Positions 37,225-46,653 of a stretch of DNA of 64,000 nucleotides are shown here, piece after piece (the stretch's first letter is position 1; every line of letters begins with the position of its first letter). The notes beneath the pieces were generated by a model that was given only the letters and a program-made list of their open reading frames with translations, searched no databases and was not told where the DNA came from. Source of the stretch: Microbulbifer agarilyticus (GTDB lineage: Bacteria; Pseudomonadota; Gammaproteobacteria; Pseudomonadales; Cellvibrionaceae); the NCBI RefSeq assembly GCF_019800665.1, contig NZ_JAHVKO010000001.1:806001-870000 (forward strand), read 5' to 3'. The translations under genes were made by a program, and so were the position numbers.

Positions 37225-38697
37225 TCAGTGCACTGCCAATTTATACTTGCGCAACTTATTGGCCACAGCCGTATGTGAAATCCCCAGCTGCCGCGCAAGC
37301 GCGCGGCTGGAACGCTGCTCGGCGGGCAAACTCTCGAGCAGCTCTTCGAGAATACTCCGCTCCACCTTTTCCAGCTGTTCCGCCAGCGTCAGCCCCCTGC
37401 CCCATTCACGCCACGGCAAATTCGTTTCGCTAACCATGCCCACAAAGTCCTCGCGCGCCAAAACACGTCCCGCGCGTGCACGCATATGCGCCAGCGCCGA
37501 TTCCATTTGCTGGGTAAGCCCTGTGAAGTTTGTCGGCCAGTCGGACAGTTTTAACGCATCCAGCACCCCGTCAAAAGCCGGCCCCTCTGGATCACCGGGC
37601 ACCGGCACACCCTCGCCATGGGCCACCTGAGACAGGATTAGCCGCACAAACCGCTCTAGAGACGGACGCATCGCACGCAGGGTGGGCAACTGGATATGCT
37701 GGGCAGCAAAGGTTTGCTGCAGTGCGGGCAGCAAGGCGGAGAATGCGGTGACCGTAACCATCAACCGCGGCAGAAACCGGGTGCGCAACAGGCTTTCCGC
37801 CAATTGACGCTGCACATCCTGCGGCGCGAGCTCCAGATCATCAATTAACACGACGGTATCTGTGGGGAGTTCTGCGAGCCGATTCACTCCATCTACATCC
37901 AGCGTCTCGCCATGGCAACGATAAACCTTACCGCCCTCCGCCAGCGGACTCAGATAGTAGGCAGCGTGTAGAAATGTAGTTTTGCCGCTGCCGCGCTCAC
38001 CGCTAATCAACAGTGGTGCTTGTAGCGGTGCGATCTGTTGCAAGCGCAAGCAACAGGCCCGGCGCGCGTCCAGGTCCCAGAGTACCTGCGGTGTGGGTGG
38101 CGTCTGCTCGAGGGGAGAATCCACATCGGGGGCAGCCGCGTGCAAGGTCAACACGGCACCGGCGAGCGACGCGGGCCCGGCCGAGCTGTCACCCAGGGTA
38201 ATTGGCGACCAGTCGAGGGTAAACGGCTTGCCGCGCACCGACACCGGGAAACCGTAACGGGGCGCAGTCAGACCGCGCAGGAGCTCCTCCAATTGCAGCC
38301 TCGGCAGGAAACGCTGCAGCTGCATCCCCGGCACCTGCCCCTCATTCACCCCGAACGCGCGGGCGGCGGCGAGGTTTGCGGCAATGATGCGCCCAGCACT
38401 ATCCACCGACAGCACCGGGTACGACACATGCCGCAGCAAGGTATCCAGCTCGAAGTGACGGCGCTCGGAGGGAATTAACGCGATGCGGCGCACCTTCTGC
38501 ACCCCCGGCACCTGCTGGAGGGACTTCTCGATCGACTGAAACTGGGTCAGAAGCAGGCCCGGCGCCCACAGGTAAACCTTGTCTCCGCTATCGCCGCCAA
38601 TCTCTCCGGTGCGCACATTGACCCGGAAACTGGCAAAGATCGCCATAATTTCCTGCAAAATGCCTACACGGTCGCTACAGGTAATCTCTACTCTCAT
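37225..38697 (-). CDS. TyrR/PhhR-type regulator of aromatic amino acid metabolism
   Basis: A 490-residue regulator with the TyrR layout: ACT domain (about 1-70, MRVEITCSDRVGILQEI), PAS (about 78-190), AAA+ (about 205-400, Walker A ISGERGSGKTTF, Walker B TVVLIDDLEL) and a Fis-type helix-turn-helix (about 455-490, SRALARQLGISHTAVANKLRKYKL). The GAFTGA loop for sigma54 contact is missing, as in E. coli TyrR, so it should act on sigma70 promoters. The AAA+ part is shorter and more divergent than usual. A TyrR box overlaps its own translation start region, suggesting autoregulation. Confidence 0.88.
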   Translation of the reverse strand: MRVEITCSDRVGILQEIMAIFASFRVNVRTGEIGGDSGDKVYLWAPGLLLTQFQSIEKSLQQVPGVQKVRRIALIPSERRHFELDTLLRHVSYPVLSVDSAGRIIAANLAAARAFGVNEGQVPGMQLQRFLPRLQLEELLRGLTAPRYGFPVSVRGKPFTLDWSPITLGDSSAGPASLAGAVLTLHAAAPDVDSPLEQTPPTPQVLWDLDARRACCLRLQQIAPLQAPLLISGERGSGKTTFLHAAYYLSPLAEGGKVYRCHGETLDVDGVNRLAELPTDTVVLIDDLELAPQDVQRQLAESLLRTRFLPRLMVTVTAFSALLPALQQTFAAQHIQLPTLRAMRPSLERFVRLILSQVAHGEGVPVPGDPEGPAFDGVLDALKLSDWPTNFTGLTQQMESALAHMRARAGRVLAREDFVGMVSETNLPWREWGRGLTLAEQLEKVERSILEELLESLPAEQRSSRALARQLGISHTAVANKLRKYKLAVH

Positions 38698-38705
38698 GCC
38701 CCAAC

Positions 38706-38723
38706 TGTAAACTTAAGTTTACA
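38706..38723. promoter_or_regulatory. TyrR box between regulator gene and phhA
   Basis: TGTAAACTTAAGTTTACA is a perfect 18-base palindrome and exactly matches the TyrR consensus TGTAAA-N6-TTTACA. It lies eight bases before the regulator ATG on the minus strand and 140 bases before the phhA ATG. That fits autorepression on one side and activation of phhA on the other. Confidence 0.85.
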
Positions 38724-38863
38724 AAAAGTGTAGCCAGCCCGGCCCGAGTGTTCGCTTTTTCGCTCTATCTGCCCTGCCACTCCCCCGCGCTCGTGTCTAA
38801 GAATAGAAGGACGATAACAACAGAACTGGCGGCAAACCGTGACCGCCAACCGCGGAGATAGTC

Positions 38864-39661
38864 ATGAGCAGCAAAAAGCCCAGCAAGTATGTGGCCCGTG
38901 AACCCAATGCAGAGGGTTTCATTGAATACACCGAGCTTGAGCACCAGACATGGCAGCGCCTGATCGAAAGACAGCTGCAGATTATCCCTGGTCGCGCCTG
39001 CGACGAGTACATGCATGGTCTCGACCTGCTGAACCTGCCTGTGGACCGCATTCCCCAGCTGGAAGAAGTAAATAGCGTATTGCGTCGCGAAACCGGCTGG
39101 GAAACCGCACGCGTCCCGGCCCTGATCGGCTTCGAAACCTTTTTCCGTCTGCTCTCCGAGCGCAAATTCCCGGTGGCGACCTTTATCCGCACCCCCGAAG
39201 AGTTCGACTACCTGCAGGAGCCGGACATCTTCCACGAAATTTTCGGCCACTGCGCCATGCTCACCAACCCCGCGTTTGCCAACTTCACGCAGAAGTACGG
39301 TGAATTGGGCCTGAAAGCCAGCCCCAAAGAGCGCGGTTACCTGGCGCGCCTGTATTGGTTCACCGTCGAGTTTGGACTATTGAACACCAAAGACGGCCTG
39401 CGTATTTACGGTGGCGGTATCCTGTCATCCCCGAAAGAAACGCTCTACGCTCTGAGTGATGAGCCAGCACGCGTGCCTTTCGAGGTGGTTGATACCCTGC
39501 GCACCCCCTACCGCATCGATATTGTGCAGCCGATTTACTATCTGCTGAATGATCTGCAAGACCTGCAACAGCTCACCGAAATTGATTTGATGGCGCGCGT
39601 ACGTGAAGCCATGGCGGCGGGCCTGTTCGAGCCGATGTTCCCGCCCAAAGAAGCGGCGTAA
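38864..39661 (+). CDS. phhA: Phenylalanine 4-monooxygenase
   Basis: A 265-residue pterin-dependent iron hydroxylase making tyrosine from phenylalanine. The iron ligands are His124 and His129 in FHEIFGHCAM and Glu169 in WFTVEFGLL. RVPALIGFETFFRLLSERKFPVATFIR, cited by PALIGFETFFRLL, is typical of the bacterial enzyme, which lacks the regulatory domain of the animal protein. The ribosome site is GGAG at 38851-38854. The usual neighbour phhB (pterin recycling) is not present here. Confidence 0.96.
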   Translation: MSSKKPSKYVAREPNAEGFIEYTELEHQTWQRLIERQLQIIPGRACDEYMHGLDLLNLPVDRIPQLEEVNSVLRRETGWETARVPALIGFETFFRLLSERKFPVATFIRTPEEFDYLQEPDIFHEIFGHCAMLTNPAFANFTQKYGELGLKASPKERGYLARLYWFTVEFGLLNTKDGLRIYGGGILSSPKETLYALSDEPARVPFEVVDTLRTPYRIDIVQPIYYLLNDLQDLQQLTEIDLMARVREAMAAGLFEPMFPPKEAA

Positions 39662-39708
39662 CAGGGCGCAGCGTTTCAAAACAAAGTTCCAACAACCCCC
39701 CTGTTGTT

Positions 39709-39733
39709 TGGCCGGGCATTGCCCGGCTTTTTT
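39709..39733 (+). terminator. Rho-independent terminator after phhA
   Basis: The stem GCCGGGC/GCCCGGC (39711-39727) with an ATT loop is followed by six T. Confidence 0.88.
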
Positions 39734-39951
39734 GATCCTGAAAATCGGAGAGAAAATTCCACTACTAGTGCATCGATACGGAGATTATCGTTACTAACGA
39801 GATACGGGGTACAGCAAAGGATTCTTCCAAGAGCCGCCAACGTCGGATTTCTCAGTACCCTTAAAAAGTACCGGGGTAATTTGTTGCAAGGGAGCGAGTA
39901 CCGGAGCAAGCAAAGGGAATACAAACCCGCTTTATGGAGCTTTGTAGAACT

Positions 39952-40422
39952 ATGTCTTCACTCGACGCAATTGATCGACAACTTCTTGCCATCTTGCAAT
40001 CAGATGTTAGCCTCTCCATCGAAGAGCTGGCCGAGCGTGTGGGCCTGACCAAGACCCCGTGCTGGCGCCGGATACAGAAGCTGGAGAAAAGCGGCATCAT
40101 TCGTCGCAAGGTCGCCCTACTGGATGCCGAGGTACTCGGCCTGCCGGTCTCGGTGTTTGCGCAGGTGAAAGCGAATCAGCACAGTGCTGAATGGGCAGAT
40201 TCCTTTGCCCGCACCATGGCTGATCTGCCGGAAGTGGTCGAGTGCTATCGTCTTGCAGGCGACTACGATTACATCTTGCGCATCGTAGTCAGCGACGTAG
40301 CCGCTTACGATCAGTTTTATAAAAAGCTGATCGCCCACGCCGGCATTGCAGACGTGGCCTCCACCTTCGCCATGGAGCAGATCAAGAGCACCACGGAACT
40401 GCCTATACCCACCGGCGAATGA
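39952..40422 (+). CDS. Lrp/AsnC family transcriptional regulator
   Basis: A 156-residue Lrp-type regulator: N-terminal helix-turn-helix (LDAIDRQLLAILQSD, EELAERVGLTKTPCWRRIQKLEKSGII) and a C-terminal RAM ligand domain (VECYRLAGDYDYILRIV). ATG 39952 is preferred because Lrp proteins begin MxxLDxxD; an ATG at 39934 in the same frame has no better site. The effector is presumably an amino acid. It is followed by the aminotransferase-fold gene on the same strand, a possible target, and lies downstream of phhA, though a terminator separates them. Confidence 0.9.
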   Translation: MSSLDAIDRQLLAILQSDVSLSIEELAERVGLTKTPCWRRIQKLEKSGIIRRKVALLDAEVLGLPVSVFAQVKANQHSAEWADSFARTMADLPEVVECYRLAGDYDYILRIVVSDVAAYDQFYKKLIAHAGIADVASTFAMEQIKSTTELPIPTGE

Positions 40423-40450
40423 CGCCAGCTCAATGACTGATTCAACGATA

Positions 40451-40475
40451 TGCCCGCGGGCTCACCCCGCGGGCG
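40451..40475 (+). terminator. GC hairpin between Lrp-type regulator and class V enzyme genes
   Basis: GCCCGCGGG-CTCA-CCCCGCGGGC forms a strong stem but has no T-run. It may be a weak terminator or an mRNA-stabilising hairpin, and it sits about 20 bases before the next ATG. Confidence 0.45.
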
Positions 40476-40493
40476 CAGTACATTGAGGTCGCC

Positions 40494-42182
40494 ATGAATC
40501 ATTCTCGCCAAGCACCCAAAAAAGTACCAAAACAAGTACCACAAATGGGTTCGACCTCCGACACCGTCGAACACTTACTGCAGCGTATTCGCGATAACGT
40601 CATCGGCGAGCGCATGCCCATGCGCACGCCTTTCGGCGAACGGCCACTGGTTTATGCGGACTACACGGCCTCGGGCCGCGCACTGCAATTTGTTGAGGAC
40701 GCCATTCGCAACAAAGTACTGCCGTGGTACGCCAACACCCATACGGAAACCTCGGCGACCGGCCGCCAGACTATGGCATTCCGCGAACAGGCACGCAGTG
40801 CAATTCGCACATCCGTAAATGCCAGTGATGAGCACGCAATTATCTTCTGCGGTGCCGGCGCAACCGCAGCGGTTAACCGAATAGTCGATTGCCTTGGCTT
40901 GCGAAAAGACCACTACGCGCGCATCGGCGGCACTAGCGGCACCATTTCCGACAGTGCGCGTCCGGTAGTATTTATTGGCCCCTACGAACACCACTCGAAT
41001 GATTTACCCTGGCGCGAGTCTGTCGCAGAAGTGGTGACCATTCCGCTAAATGCCATGGGGGGTGTCGACCTCGACGCACTGCAGTCTGCTCTCGAACAAT
41101 ATGCCGAGCGCCCACTCAAGATCGGCAGCTTTTCTGCAGCATCCAATGTTACCGGCATTCGCACCGATACCACTGCCGTCACGCGACTTTTGCACCAGCA
41201 CAATGCCCTCTCCTTTTGGGACTACGCTGCGGCAGCGCCGTACGTCGATATTGATGTACAGGGGCAAGATGCACTCTCCTGCAAAGATGCACTGTTTATC
41301 TCACCGCATAAATTTGTCGGTGGCCCGGGTACGCCGGGCATTCTGATCGTGCGCCGCACGCTATTGCCTGAAAACCAGCCGGCGGTTACCGGGGGTGGCA
41401 CCGTGTCCTGGGTCAGCCCCGGCCGACACACCTACCTGCCCGCTGGAGAGCGACGCGAGGAAGCTGGCACCCCAGCCATCGTGGAATCTGTGCGCGCTGG
41501 CATGATCTTCGCACTAAAAGATCAGGTAGGCGCTGACACGATTGAAGCCCGGGAAGCACATTGGCTTGAGCGCGCATTCTCTCGCTGGGCCGACAACCCC
41601 AACATAGAAATCCTCGGCGGTACCGACGCGGAGCGTGTGAGCATCGTATCTTTGCATCTACTGCAGGACGGCAAACCACTGCACTACGGATTCGTTGTCG
41701 CCCTACTTAACGACCTGTTTGGAATTCAGGTGCGTGGCGGCTGCTCCTGTGCAGGGCCATACGGACACCACTTGTTGCACCTTACCGATGAGCAGAGCAC
41801 CGCGATTGAAAAGCTGGTCAGTGAAGGTGAAAGTATCTTGAAGCCCGGCTGGGTCCGCCTGAACTTCAATTACTTCCTGGATGAAGAGACCGTGGATTAC
41901 CTCATCGAAGCGATTGAACTGATCGCTGAGCACGGCCACCGAATGCTGCCTTTCTATCAGTATGATACGGCCGCAGGAGTATGGCGCTATCAGGGACAAG
42001 AACCCATTGCACCATTGGACCTTACCCTCGATATGAGCGGTGAAGCGCCAAGCAAGGTAACCTTGCCCCTGCAGGAATATCTCGCGAAAGCGCGGCAGAT
42101 AATCGCAAATCCGCCCGGGGAAATCTGCGCACAACCAATCCTGTCGAAGGAAGGCGAGGTTCTGCGCTGGTTCAAACTGTAG
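40494..42182 (+). CDS. Class V aminotransferase-fold PLP enzyme
   Basis: A 562-residue PLP enzyme of the cysteine desulfurase/isopenicillin epimerase type. FCGAGATAAVNRIVDCLG binds PLP phosphate, SFWDYAAAAPYVDID supplies the Asp, and LFISPHKFVGGPGTPG holds the likely PLP Lys. IQVRGGCSCAGPYGHH has Cys residues where desulfurases carry the active Cys. The protein is about 150 residues longer than SufS, with an extra C-terminal part (about 440-562). The N-terminus is Lys/Gln-rich (KKVPKQVPQ). The substrate is unknown; the upstream Lrp-type gene suggests amino-acid control. Confidence 0.82.
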   Translation: MNHSRQAPKKVPKQVPQMGSTSDTVEHLLQRIRDNVIGERMPMRTPFGERPLVYADYTASGRALQFVEDAIRNKVLPWYANTHTETSATGRQTMAFREQARSAIRTSVNASDEHAIIFCGAGATAAVNRIVDCLGLRKDHYARIGGTSGTISDSARPVVFIGPYEHHSNDLPWRESVAEVVTIPLNAMGGVDLDALQSALEQYAERPLKIGSFSAASNVTGIRTDTTAVTRLLHQHNALSFWDYAAAAPYVDIDVQGQDALSCKDALFISPHKFVGGPGTPGILIVRRTLLPENQPAVTGGGTVSWVSPGRHTYLPAGERREEAGTPAIVESVRAGMIFALKDQVGADTIEAREAHWLERAFSRWADNPNIEILGGTDAERVSIVSLHLLQDGKPLHYGFVVALLNDLFGIQVRGGCSCAGPYGHHLLHLTDEQSTAIEKLVSEGESILKPGWVRLNFNYFLDEETVDYLIEAIELIAEHGHRMLPFYQYDTAAGVWRYQGQEPIAPLDLTLDMSGEAPSKVTLPLQEYLAKARQIIANPPGEICAQPILSKEGEVLRWFKL

Positions 42183-42306
42183 CCAGTGAAATTTCCCGCG
42201 GGCTGGTGTCTTGTGCGCTTTCCAAAGCAAGGCCATTGAAAACCGGTCGTTACAACGCGGATAATACCGAATAGAGTCATTTTCCAGTCTGCTACAAGGA
42301 TGCGCA

Positions 42307-43476
42307 GTGCCTGAGACCTCCCTGTTCCAGTCCTTTTTCCTCATATTCAGCGGCGCTGCGGTAGTCGCCTCGCTTGCCCTGTGGGGTCGGCAGCCATTGC
42401 TCGTTGCCTACATTGCCCTCGGCTGCCTGCTTGGCCCGTCGGTGTTTGGGGTCATCGACAATGTGGCGTTGATGGCGGAGATGTCGAGCATCGGCATTGT
42501 TTTCCTGCTCTTCCTGCTGGGCCTCGATATGCAGCCCAAGGCCCTCATGTCGGTGCTGCGCAAAGCGACCTTCGTGGGCCTGATCAGCTGTGCCGTGTTC
42601 CTGGCGCTGGGTTACGGCATTGGGCGTATCTTCGGCTTTACCAGCATCGAGTCCTGGGTAATCGGTATGGCGATGATGTTCTCCAGCACCATCATCGGTA
42701 TCAAGCTGTTGCCGACCACCGTTCTGCACCACAAGCATCTGGGTGAAATGATGGTGGGCCTGCTGCTGTTTCAGGATTTTGTGGCGATCACCTGCCTCAT
42801 GATCCTGCTCAGTGGCAGCACCGGTACGGTGGATTTCGCGCGTCTGGGGATTTCCTTCGCGGCACTGCCGCTACTGGTGGGCTTCGCCTGGGCCGCAGTG
42901 CGCTACGTGTTGCAGCCGCTACTGGCGAAGTTCGACCGCTTCCACGAATACGTGTTTTTACTCGCGCTCGGCTGGTGCCTGGGCCTCGCCGAGCTCGCAG
43001 AGGTGGTGGGGCTGTCCCGAGAGATCGGTGCGTTTATTGCGGGGATTACGCTCGCAACCAGCCCGATCTCGCAGTACATCGCGCTCAGCCTGAAGCCCCT
43101 GCGGGACTTCTTCCTGATCCTGTTCTTCTTCAGCCTTGGCGCCCAGTTCCATCTGGATATGGTGCCTGAAATCGCCGTCCCCGCGCTGGTCGCCGCCTCT
43201 GCGGTACTGATCATCAAGCCGGTGGTGTTCCGCTACCTACTGGGGCAGCAGAGTGAACGCAAAATACTCGCCTGGGATATCGGCTTTCGCCTGGGGCAGA
43301 TCAGTGAATTTTCGTTACTGATCGCCTTTCTGGCGGCGAGTCAGCAACTGATTGGCAGCAAGGCATCGCACCTGATTCAGGCGACCGCGATCCTCACCTT
43401 CCTGGTTTCGTCTTACATCGTCGTGCTGAATTTCCCCAACCCTATCGCGATCAAAGATCACCTGCGACGGGATTAA
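42307..43476 (+). CDS. CPA2 family cation:proton antiporter (Kef-type membrane domain)
   Basis: A 389-residue membrane protein with about twelve hydrophobic segments matching the transport domain of KefB/KefC and related antiporters (LVAYIALGCLLGPSVFG, GIVFLLFLLGLDMQPKAL, MMFSSTIIGIKLLP, REIGAFIAGITLATSPIS). It has no C-terminal RCK/TrkA-N domain, so it is not a full glutathione-gated Kef channel. GTG 42307 follows AAGGA by six bases. Ion specificity (K+ or Na+) cannot be told. Confidence 0.88.
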   Translation: MPETSLFQSFFLIFSGAAVVASLALWGRQPLLVAYIALGCLLGPSVFGVIDNVALMAEMSSIGIVFLLFLLGLDMQPKALMSVLRKATFVGLISCAVFLALGYGIGRIFGFTSIESWVIGMAMMFSSTIIGIKLLPTTVLHHKHLGEMMVGLLLFQDFVAITCLMILLSGSTGTVDFARLGISFAALPLLVGFAWAAVRYVLQPLLAKFDRFHEYVFLLALGWCLGLAELAEVVGLSREIGAFIAGITLATSPISQYIALSLKPLRDFFLILFFFSLGAQFHLDMVPEIAVPALVAASAVLIIKPVVFRYLLGQQSERKILAWDIGFRLGQISEFSLLIAFLAASQQLIGSKASHLIQATAILTFLVSSYIVVLNFPNPIAIKDHLRRD

Positions 43477-43497
43477 ACCGCAGTCTGACACAGGACA

Positions 43498-46400
43498 TTA
43501 ACTGGACGTTCTGCGCAACGCGTGGTTCTTCAGCATGCCAAACAGGGCCGGAATGTCCCGCGAAAACATCAGGTACAGACAGGGAACCAGCAGCAGGGAA
43601 ATTGCTGTAGCTGCCAGAATTCCGTAGCCGAGGGAAATGGCCATGGGAATCATGAATTTGGCCTGCACCGACTTTTCAAAAATCATCGGCATCAAGCCAC
43701 AGAAAGTGGTGACCGTGGTCAACACAATCGGGCGGAAACGACGGGCGGCGGCGGCCTTGATGGCATCGGTAACGGCCACACCCTGCATCCGCAAGCGGTT
43801 GCAATACTCGATCATCACCAGAGTGTCATTGATCACAACCCCCGCCAGCGCCACCATACCGAGCAAACTCACCATGCTCAGTCCATACCCCATAATCATG
43901 TGGCCCAGAATCGCGCCAATAACACCAAATGGGATGGCCACCATCACCGTAAGTGGCTGGATGTAACTTTTTAGCGGAATCGCCAATAGAAAATACAGAA
44001 CAGCCAGCGTCAGGGTAAACGTCATCCCCAGCGAGGAGAGCCCTTCGCGCTCATCCGCCTGTCGCCCTTCATAGGACAGACTCAGCCCGGGGTAACGGGC
44101 CAGCAACTGCGGTACTACCGTCTGATCAAGCTCATTAATCACCAGAGCCGCCTGGTCTGCCGGTTCCACTTCCGCAGTCACCGTCATTACCCGCCGGCCC
44201 TCGCGGCGATTGATAGTGGCGTAAGCGCGCCCCTGATCAATCACTACCAGGTCCGGCAGTGGCAACCACAAGCCATTGCCGGCGCGTATCAAAATGTTAT
44301 TTACATCGTCCAGGGTAACCCGCTCTTCTTCCGGCAGGCGCACCATCACCTTTACCTGATCGCGCCCGCGCTGCTGGCGCAACGCCTCGGCGCCGTATAG
44401 GGAGGCGCGCAACTGACGGCCAATTTCTTCAGCGGTCAGGCCAAGACTTTTTGCGGTATCGGTAAGGGTCAAATCGAGCTGGCGCTTGCCCTGGGAAACC
44501 CCGGGGTCAATATCACCCACGGAGGGGAAGCCCGTCAGGCCGGCCGCTAACTGCGTCGCCGCCTCTTCCAGCAGATCGGTATCGGTGTGGCGCAATTCAA
44601 TGGTCAGTGCAGGCCCCGCACCTGGGCCACCGCGGTCACTGGCAAAACTTGAACTGAGCGCGCCGGGCACCGTGCCCACTTGCCGCCGCCAACGGCGCAC
44701 GAAATCCCCGGTGGACACTTCGCGCTGGTCACCGGGCGTCAGGTAGACATCAACCTGCACCGTATCGTTACGGATCAGGCCACGCATACCGATAAATACA
44801 CCTTCCCTACCGGTCTCCTCAAGGATCACATCGGCAGCGCTCATAATCTGCGTTCGCGCGCGTTCCAGCTGGGCTTCCGCAGTACCGGGAGGAAAGGTCA
44901 CCTGTACCCGGCCGGTATCACGCTCAACTCGTGGCATCAGGGTAAACCCCATGCGACCACTGGCGGCGTAGCCACTCATCACAATCAATATGGAAATCGC
45001 GACCGATATGGTGAAGTAACGATGGCGCACACAGCTGTCCAGCAAAGGCTTGAAACGGTGTTCAACGAAACGATCCAAACCACGCGCCACCATCTTCTGA
45101 CGCGCCGCCAAGCGTCGCGCCGAGCGGCTTCTGTGGCCGCGTTTGGAGTGGGCCAAATGCGCAGGAAGAATGAACAGCGCTTCTACCCAGGAAATAACGA
45201 ATACCGACCCTACTACAAACGGGATAACGCCAAAGATCTTGCCCATAAAACCGGGCAGCTGGGTCAACGGAATAAAGGCGACGATATTGGTAAGAATCGC
45301 AAACGTCAGCGGTACCGCCACCTGGCGCGCACCGGCTACCGCTGCATCAAAATTGCTGTAACCGCGCTGGCGCCACTCGTAAATATTTTCGCCAGCGATA
45401 ATCGCATCATCGACCACGATCCCCAACGCGATAATGAACGCAAACATACTGACCATGTTGATCGATATGTCCATCCAGGGCAGAAACAACAAGGCCCCGA
45501 GAAAGCTGATTGGGATACCCAGAGTCACCCAAAACGCGAGACGCAGCTCCAGGAAAATACCCAGAACCACAAACACCAGCAGCAAGCCGATAAAGCCGTT
45601 TTTCAGCAGCAGGGACAGACGCTCTTTGAAGATTTCCGAGTCGTCATCGCGCACGGTGACAAACACGCCGGGTGGCAGGCTCTGGCGCACCTCGTCCAGT
45701 ACCGCATGGGTCGCCTTGCTCACACTCATCGGCGTTTGATCGCCAACGCGAAATACGTCAATACCGGCCGCCGGCTCACCGTTGAATACCATATTGCGCG
45801 GCTCATCCACGAGCGCATCGCGGATGGTCGCAATATCCCGCAAACGCACGGTGCCGCCAGCAGGGCTCTGGGCCACAGCAATATCACCAAACTGACGGGC
45901 CCAGTCTTTGCGCTCGGTGACCCGCACCAGAATTTCCCCGGCCTCCGACTTTACCCCGCCCGCCGGCACATCAACCGCGGCGTTGCGCACCAACTGAGAG
46001 ATAAGCGGCAGCGACAGGTTGTAGCGCCGCAGGTCATCGCGATGCACTTCGATAGCGACCTCGTAATCCCGTACTCCGTAGGCTTCCAGTTGAGTAATAT
46101 CCGGGTGGGCTTCCAGTTTGTCATACACCTGCATGACGAATGCCCGCAAGGTGCGGTCATCCACCTTGCCGTGCACCACAATATCGAGCACATCCCGCTT
46201 GCGCTCAACAAGACTCACTTGCGGGCGCTCAATATCCGTTGGGAAGGTCGATATGCGGTCGATCGCCGCCTGTACATCCTGGAAAACTTTATTGGCATCG
46301 GCGCCTTCGTCCAATTCCAGGGTCAAGCTTGCGCTGCCTTCGCCTGCGGTACCACGCAACTCCTTGAGCCCGACGAGTCCGGTCACCGCCTGCTCCGCCG

Positions 46401-46653
46401 GCACCAGCACGCCCCGCTCCACCTCTTCCGGGCTGGCCCCCGGATAAGAAATATTCACCGTCACCAAGTCCAGGCTGAACTCGGGAAACACTTCTTTTTT
46501 AATGGTGAGAGAAAAAATCAATCCGCCGATCAGAAAGACCAGCATCAACAGGTTTGCAGTGACGTGATTGTGGGTCATCCATGCGATGGCCCCATGGCCG
46601 GTGTCAATCGGAGGGCGCTTGCCACGAAAAAGAGGATCGTTAGGGTTACTCAT
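43498..46653 (-). CDS. RND efflux permease (AcrB/HAE family)
   Basis: A 1051-residue inner membrane pump with two sets of six membrane helices and two large periplasmic loops. VVDDAIIAGENIYEWR contains the proton-relay Asp pair, and VFPEFSLDLVTVNISYPGASPEEVERGV, cited by YPGASPEEVERGV, is the usual opening of the first loop. It is more like the divergent multidrug/solvent class than AcrB itself. Its ATG overlaps the adaptor stop by four bases. It is the last gene of the OMF-adaptor-pump operon. Confidence 0.93.
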   Translation of the reverse strand: MSNPNDPLFRGKRPPIDTGHGAIAWMTHNHVTANLLMLVFLIGGLIFSLTIKKEVFPEFSLDLVTVNISYPGASPEEVERGVLVPAEQAVTGLVGLKELRGTAGEGSASLTLELDEGADANKVFQDVQAAIDRISTFPTDIERPQVSLVERKRDVLDIVVHGKVDDRTLRAFVMQVYDKLEAHPDITQLEAYGVRDYEVAIEVHRDDLRRYNLSLPLISQLVRNAAVDVPAGGVKSEAGEILVRVTERKDWARQFGDIAVAQSPAGGTVRLRDIATIRDALVDEPRNMVFNGEPAAGIDVFRVGDQTPMSVSKATHAVLDEVRQSLPPGVFVTVRDDDSEIFKERLSLLLKNGFIGLLLVFVVLGIFLELRLAFWVTLGIPISFLGALLFLPWMDISINMVSMFAFIIALGIVVDDAIIAGENIYEWRQRGYSNFDAAVAGARQVAVPLTFAILTNIVAFIPLTQLPGFMGKIFGVIPFVVGSVFVISWVEALFILPAHLAHSKRGHRSRSARRLAARQKMVARGLDRFVEHRFKPLLDSCVRHRYFTISVAISILIVMSGYAASGRMGFTLMPRVERDTGRVQVTFPPGTAEAQLERARTQIMSAADVILEETGREGVFIGMRGLIRNDTVQVDVYLTPGDQREVSTGDFVRRWRRQVGTVPGALSSSFASDRGGPGAGPALTIELRHTDTDLLEEAATQLAAGLTGFPSVGDIDPGVSQGKRQLDLTLTDTAKSLGLTAEEIGRQLRASLYGAEALRQQRGRDQVKVMVRLPEEERVTLDDVNNILIRAGNGLWLPLPDLVVIDQGRAYATINRREGRRVMTVTAEVEPADQAALVINELDQTVVPQLLARYPGLSLSYEGRQADEREGLSSLGMTFTLTLAVLYFLLAIPLKSYIQPLTVMVAIPFGVIGAILGHMIMGYGLSMVSLLGMVALAGVVINDTLVMIEYCNRLRMQGVAVTDAIKAAAARRFRPIVLTTVTTFCGLMPMIFEKSVQAKFMIPMAISLGYGILAATAISLLLVPCLYLMFSRDIPALFGMLKNHALRRTSS

